Made by a program: the position numbers and the translations under genes
The notes under the pieces: model-generated
Told to the model about the DNA's origin: nothing
What the model saw: the letters and a program-made list of their open reading frames with translations, nothing else
The model's database searches: none
In this document: piece after piece, positions 47,144 through 56,054 of the stretch
Layout: each line of letters begins with the position of its first letter
Numbering within the stretch: position 1 is the first letter of the stretch
Origin: Fredinandcohnia humi
GTDB taxonomy: Bacteria > Bacillota > Bacilli > Bacillales > Bacillaceae_L
Assembly: GCF_001439915.1 (NCBI RefSeq)
Contig: NZ_LMBW01000001.1
Coordinates: forward strand, 339,319-403,318
DNA: 64,000 nt
Reading direction: 5' to 3'

Positions 47144-48193
47144 ATGGAAAAGTTATTGGAAGTAAAAGACCTTGAAGTCGCTTTTCAAACCTATGCGGGC
47201 GAAGTTAAAGCAGTCCGCGGTGTGAATTTTGATTTATATAAGGGTGAAACACTTGCCATTGTTGGGGAATCAGGTTCTGGTAAAAGTGTAACCTCTCAAA
47301 CAATCATGAAGCTAATTCCGATGCCGCCTGGAAAAATTACGAAGGGGCAAATCCTTTTTGATGGTGACGACCTTGTTTCAAAAACCAATAAGGAAATGGA
47401 GAAGATTCGCGGTAAGGATATTGGAATGATCTTTCAGGACCCAATGACCTCTCTTAACCCAACAATGAAGGTCGGTATGCAGATCATGGAGGTTTTAATT
47501 AAACATCAAAATATGTCTAAGGGAAACGCGAAAGACCGTGCAATTGAGCTGCTAAGGCTCGTTGGAATTCCCAGCCCAGAGAAACGAGTAAACCAATATC
47601 CCCATGAATTTAGTGGTGGAATGAGGCAGCGAGCGATGATTGCCATTGCATTAGCTTCAAGTCCGAAATTATTGATTGCAGACGAACCAACCACGGCATT
47701 GGACGTAACCATACAAGCACAAATATTGGAATTAATGAAGGATCTTCAAAGAAAACTGGAAACATCGATTATTTTTATCACTCATGATTTAGGCGTTGTT
47801 GCCAATGTCGCCGACAGGGTTGCTGTCATGTATGCAGGAAAAATAGTTGAATACGGTACTGTTGATGAAATATTTTATAATCCAAAGCATCCCTATACAT
47901 GGGGATTATTGTCTTCAATGCCTAGTTTGGACAGTGATGCACAAACAGAACTTATGGCAATACCAGGGTCACCACCTGACCTTACGAATCCTCCAAAAGG
48001 AGATGCGTTTGCACCAAGAAATCGTTTTGCTATGAAAATTGATTATGAAATGGAACCACCCATGTTTAAGGTAACGGATACACATTATGCGGCTACATGG
48101 CTCCTTCACCCTGATGCGCCAAAGGTGGAGCCGCCTGAAGCCGTAAAACGTCGAATGAAAAATTTCTCATCCGGTAGTCAACAGAAAGGATGA
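47144..48193 (+). CDS. oppD: Oligopeptide ABC transporter ATP-binding protein OppD
   Basis: 349 residues. Walker A GESGSGKS, signature FSGGMRQR, Walker B LLIADEPTTALD. The C-terminal extension (GDAFAPRNRFAMKIDYEMEP) lines up with the Cys-rich tail of the app proteins but every Cys is replaced, so no iron-sulfur cluster can bind. The tail LLHPDAPKVEPP resembles B. subtilis OppD. Confidence 0.94.
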   Translation: MEKLLEVKDLEVAFQTYAGEVKAVRGVNFDLYKGETLAIVGESGSGKSVTSQTIMKLIPMPPGKITKGQILFDGDDLVSKTNKEMEKIRGKDIGMIFQDPMTSLNPTMKVGMQIMEVLIKHQNMSKGNAKDRAIELLRLVGIPSPEKRVNQYPHEFSGGMRQRAMIAIALASSPKLLIADEPTTALDVTIQAQILELMKDLQRKLETSIIFITHDLGVVANVADRVAVMYAGKIVEYGTVDEIFYNPKHPYTWGLLSSMPSLDSDAQTELMAIPGSPPDLTNPPKGDAFAPRNRFAMKIDYEMEPPMFKVTDTHYAATWLLHPDAPKVEPPEAVKRRMKNFSSGSQQKG

Positions 48194-48201
48194 TGAATGA
48201 A

Positions 48202-49140
48202 ATGGCTGAAAAACAAAAATTAGTTGAAATTAAAAATTTAAAGCAATATTTTAATGTTGGAAAACCAAATATGGTCAAAGCAGTGGATGGAATTACTTTT
48301 GATATATACCAAGGAGAAACATTAGGTCTAGTGGGGGAGTCTGGATGTGGAAAATCAACCACTGGTAGGACAATCATACGCTTGTATAATGCTACAGGCG
48401 GCGAGGTTATTTTTAATGGAGAAAATGTTCATGGAAAAAAATCTAAAAAAGAGTTGAAAAAGTTTAACCGGAAGATGCAAATGATATTCCAAGATCCATA
48501 TGCTTCGTTAAATCCGAGAATGACCGTTGCTGATATTGTGGCCGAGGGTATTGATATTCATGGGCTAGCCAAAAACAATAGTGACCGCATGGAACAAGTT
48601 TACTCACTCTTAGAAACAGTTGGTTTAAACCGTGAGCATGCTAACCGGTATCCACATGAATTTTCTGGGGGACAACGCCAACGGATTGGAATCGCACGTG
48701 CACTAGCGGTGAAACCAGACTTTATTATTGCAGATGAACCAATCTCGGCCTTAGATGTTTCGATCCAAGCGCAAGTGGTCAATCTAATGAAAAGGCTCCA
48801 AACAGAAAAAGGATTGACATATCTATTTATTGCACATGATTTGTCGATGGTAAAATACATAAGTGATCGAATTGGCGTTATGTATTTCGGTAAAATCGTG
48901 GAGCTAGCAGAGGCGAATGACTTATATTCAAATCCCATTCATCCGTATACAAAATCATTGCTATCAGCAATTCCGCTGCCAGACCCTGATTATGAACGAA
49001 ACCGAAAAAGACTCATTTATGATCCAAAGGAACACGGATATTCAGAAAATGAGGAAGTCAAACTTCGAGAAATTAGACCAGGACATTTTGTCGCCTGCTC
49101 AGAAAAGGAATACAAAGAATATAAATCACAATACAGCTAA
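48202..49140 (+). CDS. oppF: Oligopeptide ABC transporter ATP-binding protein OppF
   Basis: 312 residues. Walker [10 protein letters not shown], signature FSGGQRQR, Walker B FIIADEPISALD. Only one of the four C-terminal Cys remains (FVACSEKE). Three in-frame ATGs exist (48190, 48193, 48202); the last gives AEKQKLVEIKNLKQYF and the best distance from AAAGGA, so it is chosen. Last gene of opp. Confidence 0.93.
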   Translation: MAEKQKLVEIKNLKQYFNVGKPNMVKAVDGITFDIYQGETLGLVGESGCGKSTTGRTIIRLYNATGGEVIFNGENVHGKKSKKELKKFNRKMQMIFQDPYASLNPRMTVADIVAEGIDIHGLAKNNSDRMEQVYSLLETVGLNREHANRYPHEFSGGQRQRIGIARALAVKPDFIIADEPISALDVSIQAQVVNLMKRLQTEKGLTYLFIAHDLSMVKYISDRIGVMYFGKIVELAEANDLYSNPIHPYTKSLLSAIPLPDPDYERNRKRLIYDPKEHGYSENEEVKLREIRPGHFVACSEKEYKEYKSQYS

Positions 49141-49173
49141 ATGGCCCCTAGTGAATGCCATTTTTTAGAAGTC

Positions 49174-49217
49174 AAAGGGATAGGTCCTTTCAGGTTTATA
49201 GGACCTATTCCTTTTGC
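49174..49217. terminator. Bidirectional terminator between oppF and the AI-2E exporter gene
   Basis: AAAGGGATAGGTCC...GGACCTATTCCTTTT, 14-bp stem with one mismatch, with a 13-nt loop. Confidence 0.8.
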
Positions 49218-49276
49218 CCACTTGCAAACATAAGAAGTAATGGGGTTAACCCCATTACTTCAATAGTAGCTTGCAT

Positions 49277-50305
49277 TTATTTTAAGACTTCATGATTCTT
49301 TTTTTCATTTTTCACATCCAAAACATCTAATAGAAACACAAATACTGGGATTCCTAGGATTAGTCCCCAAACCCCGAAGAAATGCTCCGAAAAAATCAGT
49401 ACAATAAATGTATAGAATACTGGTAGATTCGTCTTTGAGGACATTAATTTCGGGTTTAAAATATAAGCTTCAACTGCATGTACTACAACAATAAGAATTA
49501 AAACATAAAGAACTTGAATATATCCTCCGATGCTATAAGCAATGAAGGAAAGTGGAATTAAGGAAATGATAACTCCTGCAACAGGTATCAACCCAAGGAT
49601 AAAAATCATGATTGCAAGGCCGAATAACTGTGGAAAGCCCATAATTGAAAGAGCGATTGTTGTTAAAATCATATTCACAAGTGCAATAATAAACTGCGCT
49701 TCAATCACCTTACCAAATGTTGCAACAAATTTCTTACTAAAAAACTCAATTTCATCGTAAAAGGGTGCCAATTTGCTTTCTTTGAACTTCTTTGTAAATA
49801 TAATAAGTCTTTCTTTTTCTAAAAGATAAAATAAGCTCAACAATAGAGATAATAAAACATTAATGCTTAACTTACTAACATTGGAAAAATAACCAAGAAT
49901 AAAGGTAAACCCCTGCTTTAGAAATTGAGTTATTTCACTTTTTTCTTTAAATTGTTGAACAATATAATCAATGACTAAATTATCTTGTGGTTTAGTATAG
50001 AAGCTATACAAACGATTAATCAATTGTGTGATTTCGTTAATGAGAGCTGGTAAATAATTGATAATTCCAAGTGTCAACAGGCCAACGGTTAAAATATATA
50101 AAGTAAACACTGTTACTTTTCTATAGATGGGTACCCGCTTTGAAACAAATTCCGTTAATCTATCCATTAAAAAGGTAAAAATAAATGTCATTAAGATTAG
50201 ATTCATCATACTTCTCATCAAATACAAGATGATAGCAATTAAAGAGAAAATAATTATACGTTTAACACTTTTTTTGTAAAAGAAACTGTTTAAAAATTCT
50301 GCCAT
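49277..50305 (-). CDS. AI-2E family transporter
   Basis: 342 residues, seven to eight membrane helices in the AI-2E (PerM) arrangement: two N-terminal helices, a soluble-looking loop (about 90-140), then LSLLLSLFYLLEKERL, AQFIIALVNMILTTIAL and GLIPVAGVIISLIPLS near the C-terminus. Members include a quorum signal exporter and Na+/Li+ antiporters, so the substrate cannot be told. Convergent with opp. Confidence 0.87.
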   Translation of the reverse strand: MAEFLNSFFYKKSVKRIIIFSLIAIILYLMRSMMNLILMTFIFTFLMDRLTEFVSKRVPIYRKVTVFTLYILTVGLLTLGIINYLPALINEITQLINRLYSFYTKPQDNLVIDYIVQQFKEKSEITQFLKQGFTFILGYFSNVSKLSINVLLSLLLSLFYLLEKERLIIFTKKFKESKLAPFYDEIEFFSKKFVATFGKVIEAQFIIALVNMILTTIALSIMGFPQLFGLAIMIFILGLIPVAGVIISLIPLSFIAYSIGGYIQVLYVLILIVVVHAVEAYILNPKLMSSKTNLPVFYTFIVLIFSEHFFGVWGLILGIPVFVFLLDVLDVKNEKKNHEVLK

Positions 50306-50559
50306 AGGTTCATTTTTCCCCCTTGAAGCTCAAAATCGTATATATACTATAATACTTTATCTAAATATACTTTCATATCTTATATTATGGTTTCCCCTTT
50401 TTATTTGAGAAATGTATTAAATGTAAAGGATCCCTTATTTCTCCTTCGACCTCTTAATTTTTCAGGAAATTCCCACTTATATCAAAAGAAATATAATGGA
50501 AACTATGATTATAAAGACAAACCATCCCATTAAATACTGAGTTTAGGAAGGAGGATAAC

Positions 50560-51756
50560 ATGAAAAAAACCATCTCTTTTATTATGGTAATCGTCGTAAT
50601 TGGAATTGGTGTACTATATGCAAATCAAAAAAGCTCCGCAGAATTCTCGTTGGCACCGCATGCGACCAGTAAATTGGAGATGACTAAAAAAGGAATCCCA
50701 GAAATGGTGAACCGGTTTGAATTTGCTTCTGGCTATCAGTTTGAATACCCCGACGCTATTAGAGGTATTTATGTATCAGCCCATTCAGCAGGCGGGGATC
50801 GATTTCCACGGCTTGTTCAATTAATTGATGAGACAGACCTTAATGCAATGGTTATTGATGTTAAGGACGACTTTGGATATTTAACTTACGTCCCACCACA
50901 GGACTCGAATTATCAAGGGATTAGTAAGGATTATATTAAGGATCCCAGAGGCATGCTTAAGAAGCTTGAGGTAAAGCAAATTTACCCAATCGCAAGGGTA
51001 GTCGTCTTTAAGGATTCGGTGTTGGGAAAGAAACGCCCAGATTTATCCTTTAAAGAAGGAGAAAAAGTTTGGACGAACAGGCGAGGGGATGCGTTCGTTA
51101 ATCCATTTATGCGAGAAGTTTGGGATTACAATGTAGGTATCGCAATTGAAGCAGCGAAACTTGGATTCAAAGAGATTCAATTCGATTATGTCCGCTTTCC
51201 AGAAGGGTTTGAGAAACTTGATCGGACATTAATATTTGGTATGGGGGAATATGAAAAAGAAAATCTGGATAACGTCCAAAAACGTGTCGCTGCTGTTACG
51301 GATTTTGTGGCTTATGCAAAGGCAAAATTAGAGCCTTATAATGTAAAGGTTTCGGTTGATATCTTTGGATATAGCGCAACATTACCCGAAGCTCCTGGGA
51401 TTGGACAAAATTTCTCAAAGATTTCTGAGCACGTCGATGTCATTTCGTCAATGATTTACCCTAGCCACTGGACAGCTTATTTTGGTATACCGCATCCTGA
51501 TCTAGAACCATATCGCTTAGTTTCTGAATATGCGAAGGTTGAAAACCATAAGCTCAGCCAAATTGAAAATAGGCCTATTTCGAGACCATGGCTACAGGAC
51601 TTTACAGCAAGCTGGCTTGGAAAAGGGAATTATACAGTATATGGGAAGAATGAAATAGAAGCGCAAATAAAAGGGTTGCAAGATCAAGGTATTAATGAAT
51701 TTTTACTTTGGAATGCTGCAAATACCTACACAAAAGGTGTCGATTACACGCCGTAA
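50560..51756 (+). CDS. Putative glycoside hydrolase (DUF4015), secreted or anchored
   Basis: 398 residues. An N-terminal signal-anchor (about 4-22) precedes a TIM-barrel-like domain: RGIYVSAHSAGGDRFPRLVQ, MVIDVKDDFGYLTY, EIQFDYVRFPEGF and SMIYPSHW. This is the pattern of the GH13-like DUF4015 family of Gram-positive bacteria, found in cell-wall polysaccharide contexts. Asp/Glu in the strands fit a hydrolase, but activity is unproven. Start ATG 50560 behind AAGGAGGATAAC. Monocistronic. Confidence 0.8.
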   Translation: MKKTISFIMVIVVIGIGVLYANQKSSAEFSLAPHATSKLEMTKKGIPEMVNRFEFASGYQFEYPDAIRGIYVSAHSAGGDRFPRLVQLIDETDLNAMVIDVKDDFGYLTYVPPQDSNYQGISKDYIKDPRGMLKKLEVKQIYPIARVVVFKDSVLGKKRPDLSFKEGEKVWTNRRGDAFVNPFMREVWDYNVGIAIEAAKLGFKEIQFDYVRFPEGFEKLDRTLIFGMGEYEKENLDNVQKRVAAVTDFVAYAKAKLEPYNVKVSVDIFGYSATLPEAPGIGQNFSKISEHVDVISSMIYPSHWTAYFGIPHPDLEPYRLVSEYAKVENHKLSQIENRPISRPWLQDFTASWLGKGNYTVYGKNEIEAQIKGLQDQGINEFLLWNAANTYTKGVDYTP

Positions 51757-51784
51757 TGAGAAAAGAGCTTGGAGTGGGACAATA

Positions 51785-51826
51785 AAAAGGCTGGACCGAA
51801 GAAACCTCGGACCAGCCTCGTTTTTA
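51785..51826. terminator. Bidirectional terminator after the glycoside-hydrolase-like gene
   Basis: AAAAGGCTGGACCGA...TCGGACCAGCCTCGTTTTT, stem with one internal mismatch. Confidence 0.8.
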
Positions 51827-52009
51827 TTTTTTTCGTCCGCCAACGTTTTTCCAACCAGCTTTTACGTTTAAATCACGGTTAACAATATCCGAACCAGATT
51901 TACCTCCAAAAACTCGTTCTCCAACGCCATTTGCCATTACACCCATCAAAGCAGTAATACCAATGACCAAAACAGCAATAAGACCTAAATCCATTATGTA
52001 GCTTGCCAT
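51824..52009 (-). CDS. Small single-pass membrane protein
   Basis: 61 residues with one hydrophobic helix (about 6-27), then a basic cytoplasmic-type tail (LNVKAGWKNVGGRKK). The ATG at 52009 follows GAGGGGGAT. Unknown function. Divergent from the acetyltransferase gene. Confidence 0.72.
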   Translation of the reverse strand: MASYIMDLGLIAVLVIGITALMGVMANGVGERVFGGKSGSDIVNRDLNVKAGWKNVGGRKK

Positions 52010-52158
52010 GAATATCCCCCTCAGGTGAAAACGTATTCCTTAAATCTATTCTATTCCAAGTTTACTTTTATGGAAAGAGGGAATATCTAAATTTAGAACG
52101 AATTCACTGAGCATGCATACGACTTGGGATGTCCTATAAAAATACAAGGAGCAGATAT

Positions 52159-52734
52159 ATGAACTGGTATGTGAAATTAAATCAGTATTTTCCAATCGAA
52201 GAAATGAAATCAAAGGAACATATGGAAACCCTATTGAAGGAAAAAGGGGATATATATTATAAGGACGAGGGACCGTATCATGTCCTTATGTACGCTGAAC
52301 TTGACCGCTTTATCTTTATCGATTACCTCTTCGTATCTAAAGAATCCCGGGGGCAAGGGCTTGGTCATAAACTACTTGAAAAATTAAAGAAAAAAAGAAA
52401 ACCCATCATTCTTGAGGTCGAACCCGTCAATTACGAAGACTCAGACACTAAAAAAAGACTCAAATTCTATAAACGTGAAGGGTTTGAACATGCAGCCTCA
52501 ATAGGCTACGAACGAAAATCTTTAGCAACAAATGAACTAAATCAAATGGAAATCCTTTATTGGTCTCCGACAAACGAATCGGAAGAACTTATTTATAAAG
52601 CAATGAGAAAAACATATGAAGAGATCCATAAATATAAAGATAAAGAATTTTATGGAGATTCCTACCAAGAGGTTGACCAGGTATTATCATTTAACGACAA
52701 GAATGATAATCGGGATATCTTAAAAAATGTGTAA
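52159..52734 (+). CDS. yjbC: GNAT family acetyltransferase YjbC
   Basis: 191 residues. Acetyl-CoA-binding motif SRGQGLGHKLLEKL in an N-acetyltransferase domain (about 10-130), with FIDYLFVSKESR before it. ATG 52159 follows AAGGAGC and gives the YjbC-like start MNWYVKLNQYFPIEEMKS. In B. subtilis yjbC lies immediately upstream of spx, and the two share transcription; same here. Substrate unknown. Confidence 0.88.
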   Translation: MNWYVKLNQYFPIEEMKSKEHMETLLKEKGDIYYKDEGPYHVLMYAELDRFIFIDYLFVSKESRGQGLGHKLLEKLKKKRKPIILEVEPVNYEDSDTKKRLKFYKREGFEHAASIGYERKSLATNELNQMEILYWSPTNESEELIYKAMRKTYEEIHKYKDKEFYGDSYQEVDQVLSFNDKNDNRDILKNV

Positions 52735-52973
52735 TTTTGGAGGCGAAAGGGGCCCATATTCCTATTGCTTTTCTATTTTAGAACTATAGATGTGAAGGTT
52801 TAACCGATTCAAAAGTTTTCTTTAAAATTGTCTATCTTTCTCAGAAAATTTAAGGTATAATAATTAAAGGAATTACTTAATTAAACTAATTTTAATTTAG
52901 CGTAATTTTCATCCATGACCAATCATGTTGATTGTTAAGTAATAATCTACTTTTTAAGGGAGTGATAAGGTTT

Positions 52974-53369
52974 ATGGTTACTCTTTATACTTCTCCTAGC
53001 TGTACTTCATGCCGTAAAGCGAAGTCATGGTTAGAAGAGAATCACATTCCGTATCAGGAAAGAAACATTATTTCAGATTCTCTTTCAATCGAAGAGATCA
53101 AGGAAATTTTACGAATGACGGAAGATGGAACAGATGAAATCATTTCAACTCGTTCTAAGGTATTCCAAAAATTGAATGTAAATCTGGAGACAATGCCTCT
53201 TAAGGATTTATACAAATTAATTCAAGGAAATCCTGGACTTCTTCGCCGACCAATTATCATCGATGAGAAGAGACTTCAGGTAGGATATAACGAGGACGAA
53301 ATCCGCAGATTTCTGCCAAGAAAAGTTCGTAGCTTCCAACTAAAAGAAGCACAACGCTTAGTAAACTAA
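52974..53369 (+). CDS. spx: Transcriptional regulator Spx
   Basis: 131 residues, full ArsC-like fold. The redox switch C10-T-S-C13 is present ([11 protein letters not shown]), as are [18 protein letters not shown] and the C-terminal tail ending in LVN. Spx binds the RNA polymerase alpha subunit and turns on the thiol stress response; it is degraded by ClpXP with the SpxH adaptor, encoded 5 kb downstream. ATG 52974 follows AAGGGAGTGATAAGG. The upstream 239 bp are AT-rich. Confidence 0.97.
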   Translation: MVTLYTSPSCTSCRKAKSWLEENHIPYQERNIISDSLSIEEIKEILRMTEDGTDEIISTRSKVFQKLNVNLETMPLKDLYKLIQGNPGLLRRPIIIDEKRLQVGYNEDEIRRFLPRKVRSFQLKEAQRLVN

Positions 53370-53378
53370 CATCAAGAA

Positions 53379-53410
53379 ACTTCTACCGTAAAAACGTAGA
53401 AGTTTTTTTA
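53379..53410 (+). terminator. Terminator after spx
   Basis: ACTTCTAC-CGTAAAAAC-GTAGAAGT with seven T. The rest of the gap to mecA (to 53728) holds no other recognisable feature. Confidence 0.88.
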
Positions 53411-53728
53411 TGTATAAGGACATTTTACTCGTTTTCTAGCACGTTTCGTATTATAATTGGTACATAAAAATGTAGATCTCTTGAAATACACGTAACGTAT
53501 TCATTGAAAAAATGGGCGAAAACCGGGCAAAACAACCGTTTTTTAATAAATTAACCCTTTTTATTTCCATTCTCATATCTTTTAACATAAAATAAAAGTA
53601 CAAGATATAGGCTTTTTTCTAAACGGTGGTTATTCTACAACATTTATGGGAAAAGTGAATTAAAGAGCATCTGGCTCGGGGGTATAACGTCCCTTCAAAA
53701 TCTGAGCAGAGAAGGGAGAGGTTCTGTA

Positions 53729-54397
53729 ATGGAAATCGAACGAATCAATGAACATACAGTAAAATTCTATATTTCATATAATGACATAGAACAGCGCGGG
53801 TTTGAACGTGAAGAAATTTGGTATAACCGTGAGCGAAGTGAAGAGCTTTTCTGGGAAATGATGGATGAAATTCATCAGGAAGAAGAATTCACGATTGATG
53901 GTCCACTATGGATCCAAGTCCAGGCGTTAGAAAAAGGGTTAGAAGTTCTTGTAACACGAGCACAGCTTTCAAAAGATGGGAATAAATACGAACTTCCTGT
54001 TGGTGATGATAAAATGCCAGGTGATGAAAAGATTGAATCTTTACTAGATCAACAATTTCATTCGAAATATGAGGACAAAGATTTTATTGAAGAATTTGAG
54101 GAAGAAAACTTCCAATTTTTAATTCGTTTTCAAGATTTTGAGGATATCATTTCACTTGCACATCGAATTCAGCTTGAGGGATTAAGTAATTCCTTGTTCT
54201 CCTACGAAAATAAGTATTACTTATTTATCGAATTCAATGAAGAAATCTACACGGAGGATGAACTTGAAGATATGCTTAGCATTGTGCTGGAGTATGGGCA
54301 AGAATCAGCAATGTCGATTCATAGAATTGAAGAGTATGGTAAAAAGATAATAAATGAGGATGCATTAGCGGTTATGGTTAAGCACTTCTCACTTTAA
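53729..54397 (+). CDS. mecA: Adaptor protein MecA
   Basis: 222 residues. The N-terminal substrate-binding domain (MEIERINEHTVKFYISYNDIEQRGF) is joined by an acidic linker to the C-terminal ClpC-binding domain (FEDIISLAHR ... EYGQESAM). It delivers ComK and other proteins to ClpCP. ATG 53729 follows GAAGGGAGAGG. Monocistronic, with a terminator at 54400. Confidence 0.96.
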   Translation: MEIERINEHTVKFYISYNDIEQRGFEREEIWYNRERSEELFWEMMDEIHQEEEFTIDGPLWIQVQALEKGLEVLVTRAQLSKDGNKYELPVGDDKMPGDEKIESLLDQQFHSKYEDKDFIEEFEEENFQFLIRFQDFEDIISLAHRIQLEGLSNSLFSYENKYYLFIEFNEEIYTEDELEDMLSIVLEYGQESAMSIHRIEEYGKKIINEDALAVMVKHFSL

Positions 54398-54398
54398 G

Positions 54399-54434
54399 TA
54401 AAAGTCGATTTCATTTTGTGGAATCGACTTTTAA
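54399..54434 (+). terminator. Terminator after mecA
   Basis: AAAAGTCGATT-TCATTTTGTGG-AATCGACTTTT. Confidence 0.85.
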
Positions 54435-54627
54435 CTTTATTCAGTAGAAGTTTCCGCTTCTACTGAATAAAGTTAAAGCCTCCGGCGGATGCCACAGATT
54501 TTCAAGGGAAATTTTTCGAGCTTAAGATCAAAGACTAAGGACGCCACATCCTGTGGCAACGTCTTTGTGACCCACATCGTGTGGGCCTAAAAAATCTAGG
54601 CGCAAATACGCCAAGGCGTATTTGATT
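54433..54627 (+). repeat. Family I intergenic repeat, copy C (with reversed module)
   Basis: Opens with a perfect 18-bp hairpin (AACTTTATTCAGTAGAAG and its complement), continues CCTCCGGCGGATGCCAC, carries the module in reverse at 54529-54585 (CCCACATCGTGTGGG; GCCACATCCTGTGGC inside CAAAGAC/GTCTTTG) and ends with CAAATACGCC-AA-GGCGTATTTG. It lies upstream of coiA. Confidence 0.85.
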
Positions 54628-54723
54628 TGACTAGGAAATGTTCATAATTTTTTGATTGTACAACTCCGTCATCTATGCTAATTTTAAAGGGCAACTACTA
54701 AATTGAATATGGAGATGACGTGA

Positions 54724-55977
54724 GTGTTTGTTGCAATACGTGAAAATGGTGAATATATCTCACTCGTGGAAAAATGGGAGCGCTCCGATTTGCTTGAGCT
54801 TCGCAATCATGAGACATTTCATTGTCCGGCATGCCAAAGTAAAGTCCAGCTTAAGGCGGGCTTAAAAAAGACTCATCATTTCGCACATGTAAAAGGCGCT
54901 GAATGCACCATTAAAACAGAACCCGAGTCAGAGTATCACCTTGAGGGCAAACGCCAGCTTTATCATTGGCTCCAAGCCCAAGGCTATGATGTCAAGCTTG
55001 AGCCTTTTTTACCCGAAATATCACAACGTCCGGACCTCTTAGTGACCACACAAACCAAACGCTTCGCAATTGAGTACCAATGCTCCCAAATCGATTATCC
55101 CTTGTTTAAAAAGAGATCAGATTCATACAGGAATGAAGGTATTATGCCCATTTGGATTTTAGGTGCAAAATGGTTTAAACGAATGTCAGCCTATGCGGTT
55201 CGACTATCACCCTTTCAATGGCTGTTTGCCACCTCTTTCAATCAACCAATCCAACCTAGCATTCTCTATTACTGCCCGGATACCTCCACATTTGTCAAAC
55301 TATCTAATCTTCAACCATTTACAACAGGTGAAGCTTTTTGTTCCATCCATTTTTATAAGGAAAAAGTGATGTCCTTTTCAAGTCTTCTAGCACCGACCAA
55401 TCTGGAATATGCCTTCCAACATTTATGGGGGAGAAAAAAACAGAAGTGGAGATTAAGTTATTCCATGTATCCTTCCAACCATTTGGCCACATTTTTGACA
55501 GCCCTTTATCAAAACCGAATACCACCGGCCCATTTACCTGCTGAAGCGGGATTGCCTGTGCCATCAGGGTACTGGTTTCACACACCTTCAATGATATGGC
55601 AAATGTGGATTTTACTAGATCTTTTGCTGCTGCTGCGGAAAGGAGATACGTTCTTTTTTTCGAAAGTAATGGAGGTCATTTCAAAGCGAATTGCTACCAA
55701 GGACATAATGGTTAGACAGCTGCCATTAGTATTTCATACCCGCTATTCGCTGGCTGTTGAGGAATACTTACAGGTACTTGTAGCAACAGGAAAACTTAAA
55801 AAATTGACGAAAACAAAATACGAAAAAATAGGGGCATTTGAGATACCAACTAATTTAGACGAAGCTTATAAAATGGACAATATACTGTTGGCAAGTGTTG
55901 GAAAGCATGAAGAAGATGGATTGGTACAACATAATATTGGTAGAGACCTGAGTAGTGACTTTATTCAAAAAACTTAA
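54724..55977 (+). CDS. coiA: Competence protein CoiA
   Basis: 417 residues. The N-terminal CPACQSKVQLKAGLKKTHHFAH is a zinc-finger-like segment; the nuclease-like core reads EGKRQLYHWLQ then RPDLLVT and FAIEYQCSQ (Asp...Glu-x-Gln pattern of the PD-(D/E)XK fold). CoiA aids recombination of incoming DNA during transformation. GTG 54724 is the start, with GGAGATGAC upstream. Same place as in B. subtilis, between mecA and pepF. Confidence 0.92.
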   Translation: MFVAIRENGEYISLVEKWERSDLLELRNHETFHCPACQSKVQLKAGLKKTHHFAHVKGAECTIKTEPESEYHLEGKRQLYHWLQAQGYDVKLEPFLPEISQRPDLLVTTQTKRFAIEYQCSQIDYPLFKKRSDSYRNEGIMPIWILGAKWFKRMSAYAVRLSPFQWLFATSFNQPIQPSILYYCPDTSTFVKLSNLQPFTTGEAFCSIHFYKEKVMSFSSLLAPTNLEYAFQHLWGRKKQKWRLSYSMYPSNHLATFLTALYQNRIPPAHLPAEAGLPVPSGYWFHTPSMIWQMWILLDLLLLLRKGDTFFFSKVMEVISKRIATKDIMVRQLPLVFHTRYSLAVEEYLQVLVATGKLKKLTKTKYEKIGAFEIPTNLDEAYKMDNILLASVGKHEEDGLVQHNIGRDLSSDFIQKT

Positions 55978-56054
55978 ACTTTTTCTATAAAAAAGGAGAT
56001 AATTAGGATCATATCGAATACTTTTTAGTGAATAGGAAATAGGAGGTTAATAAA

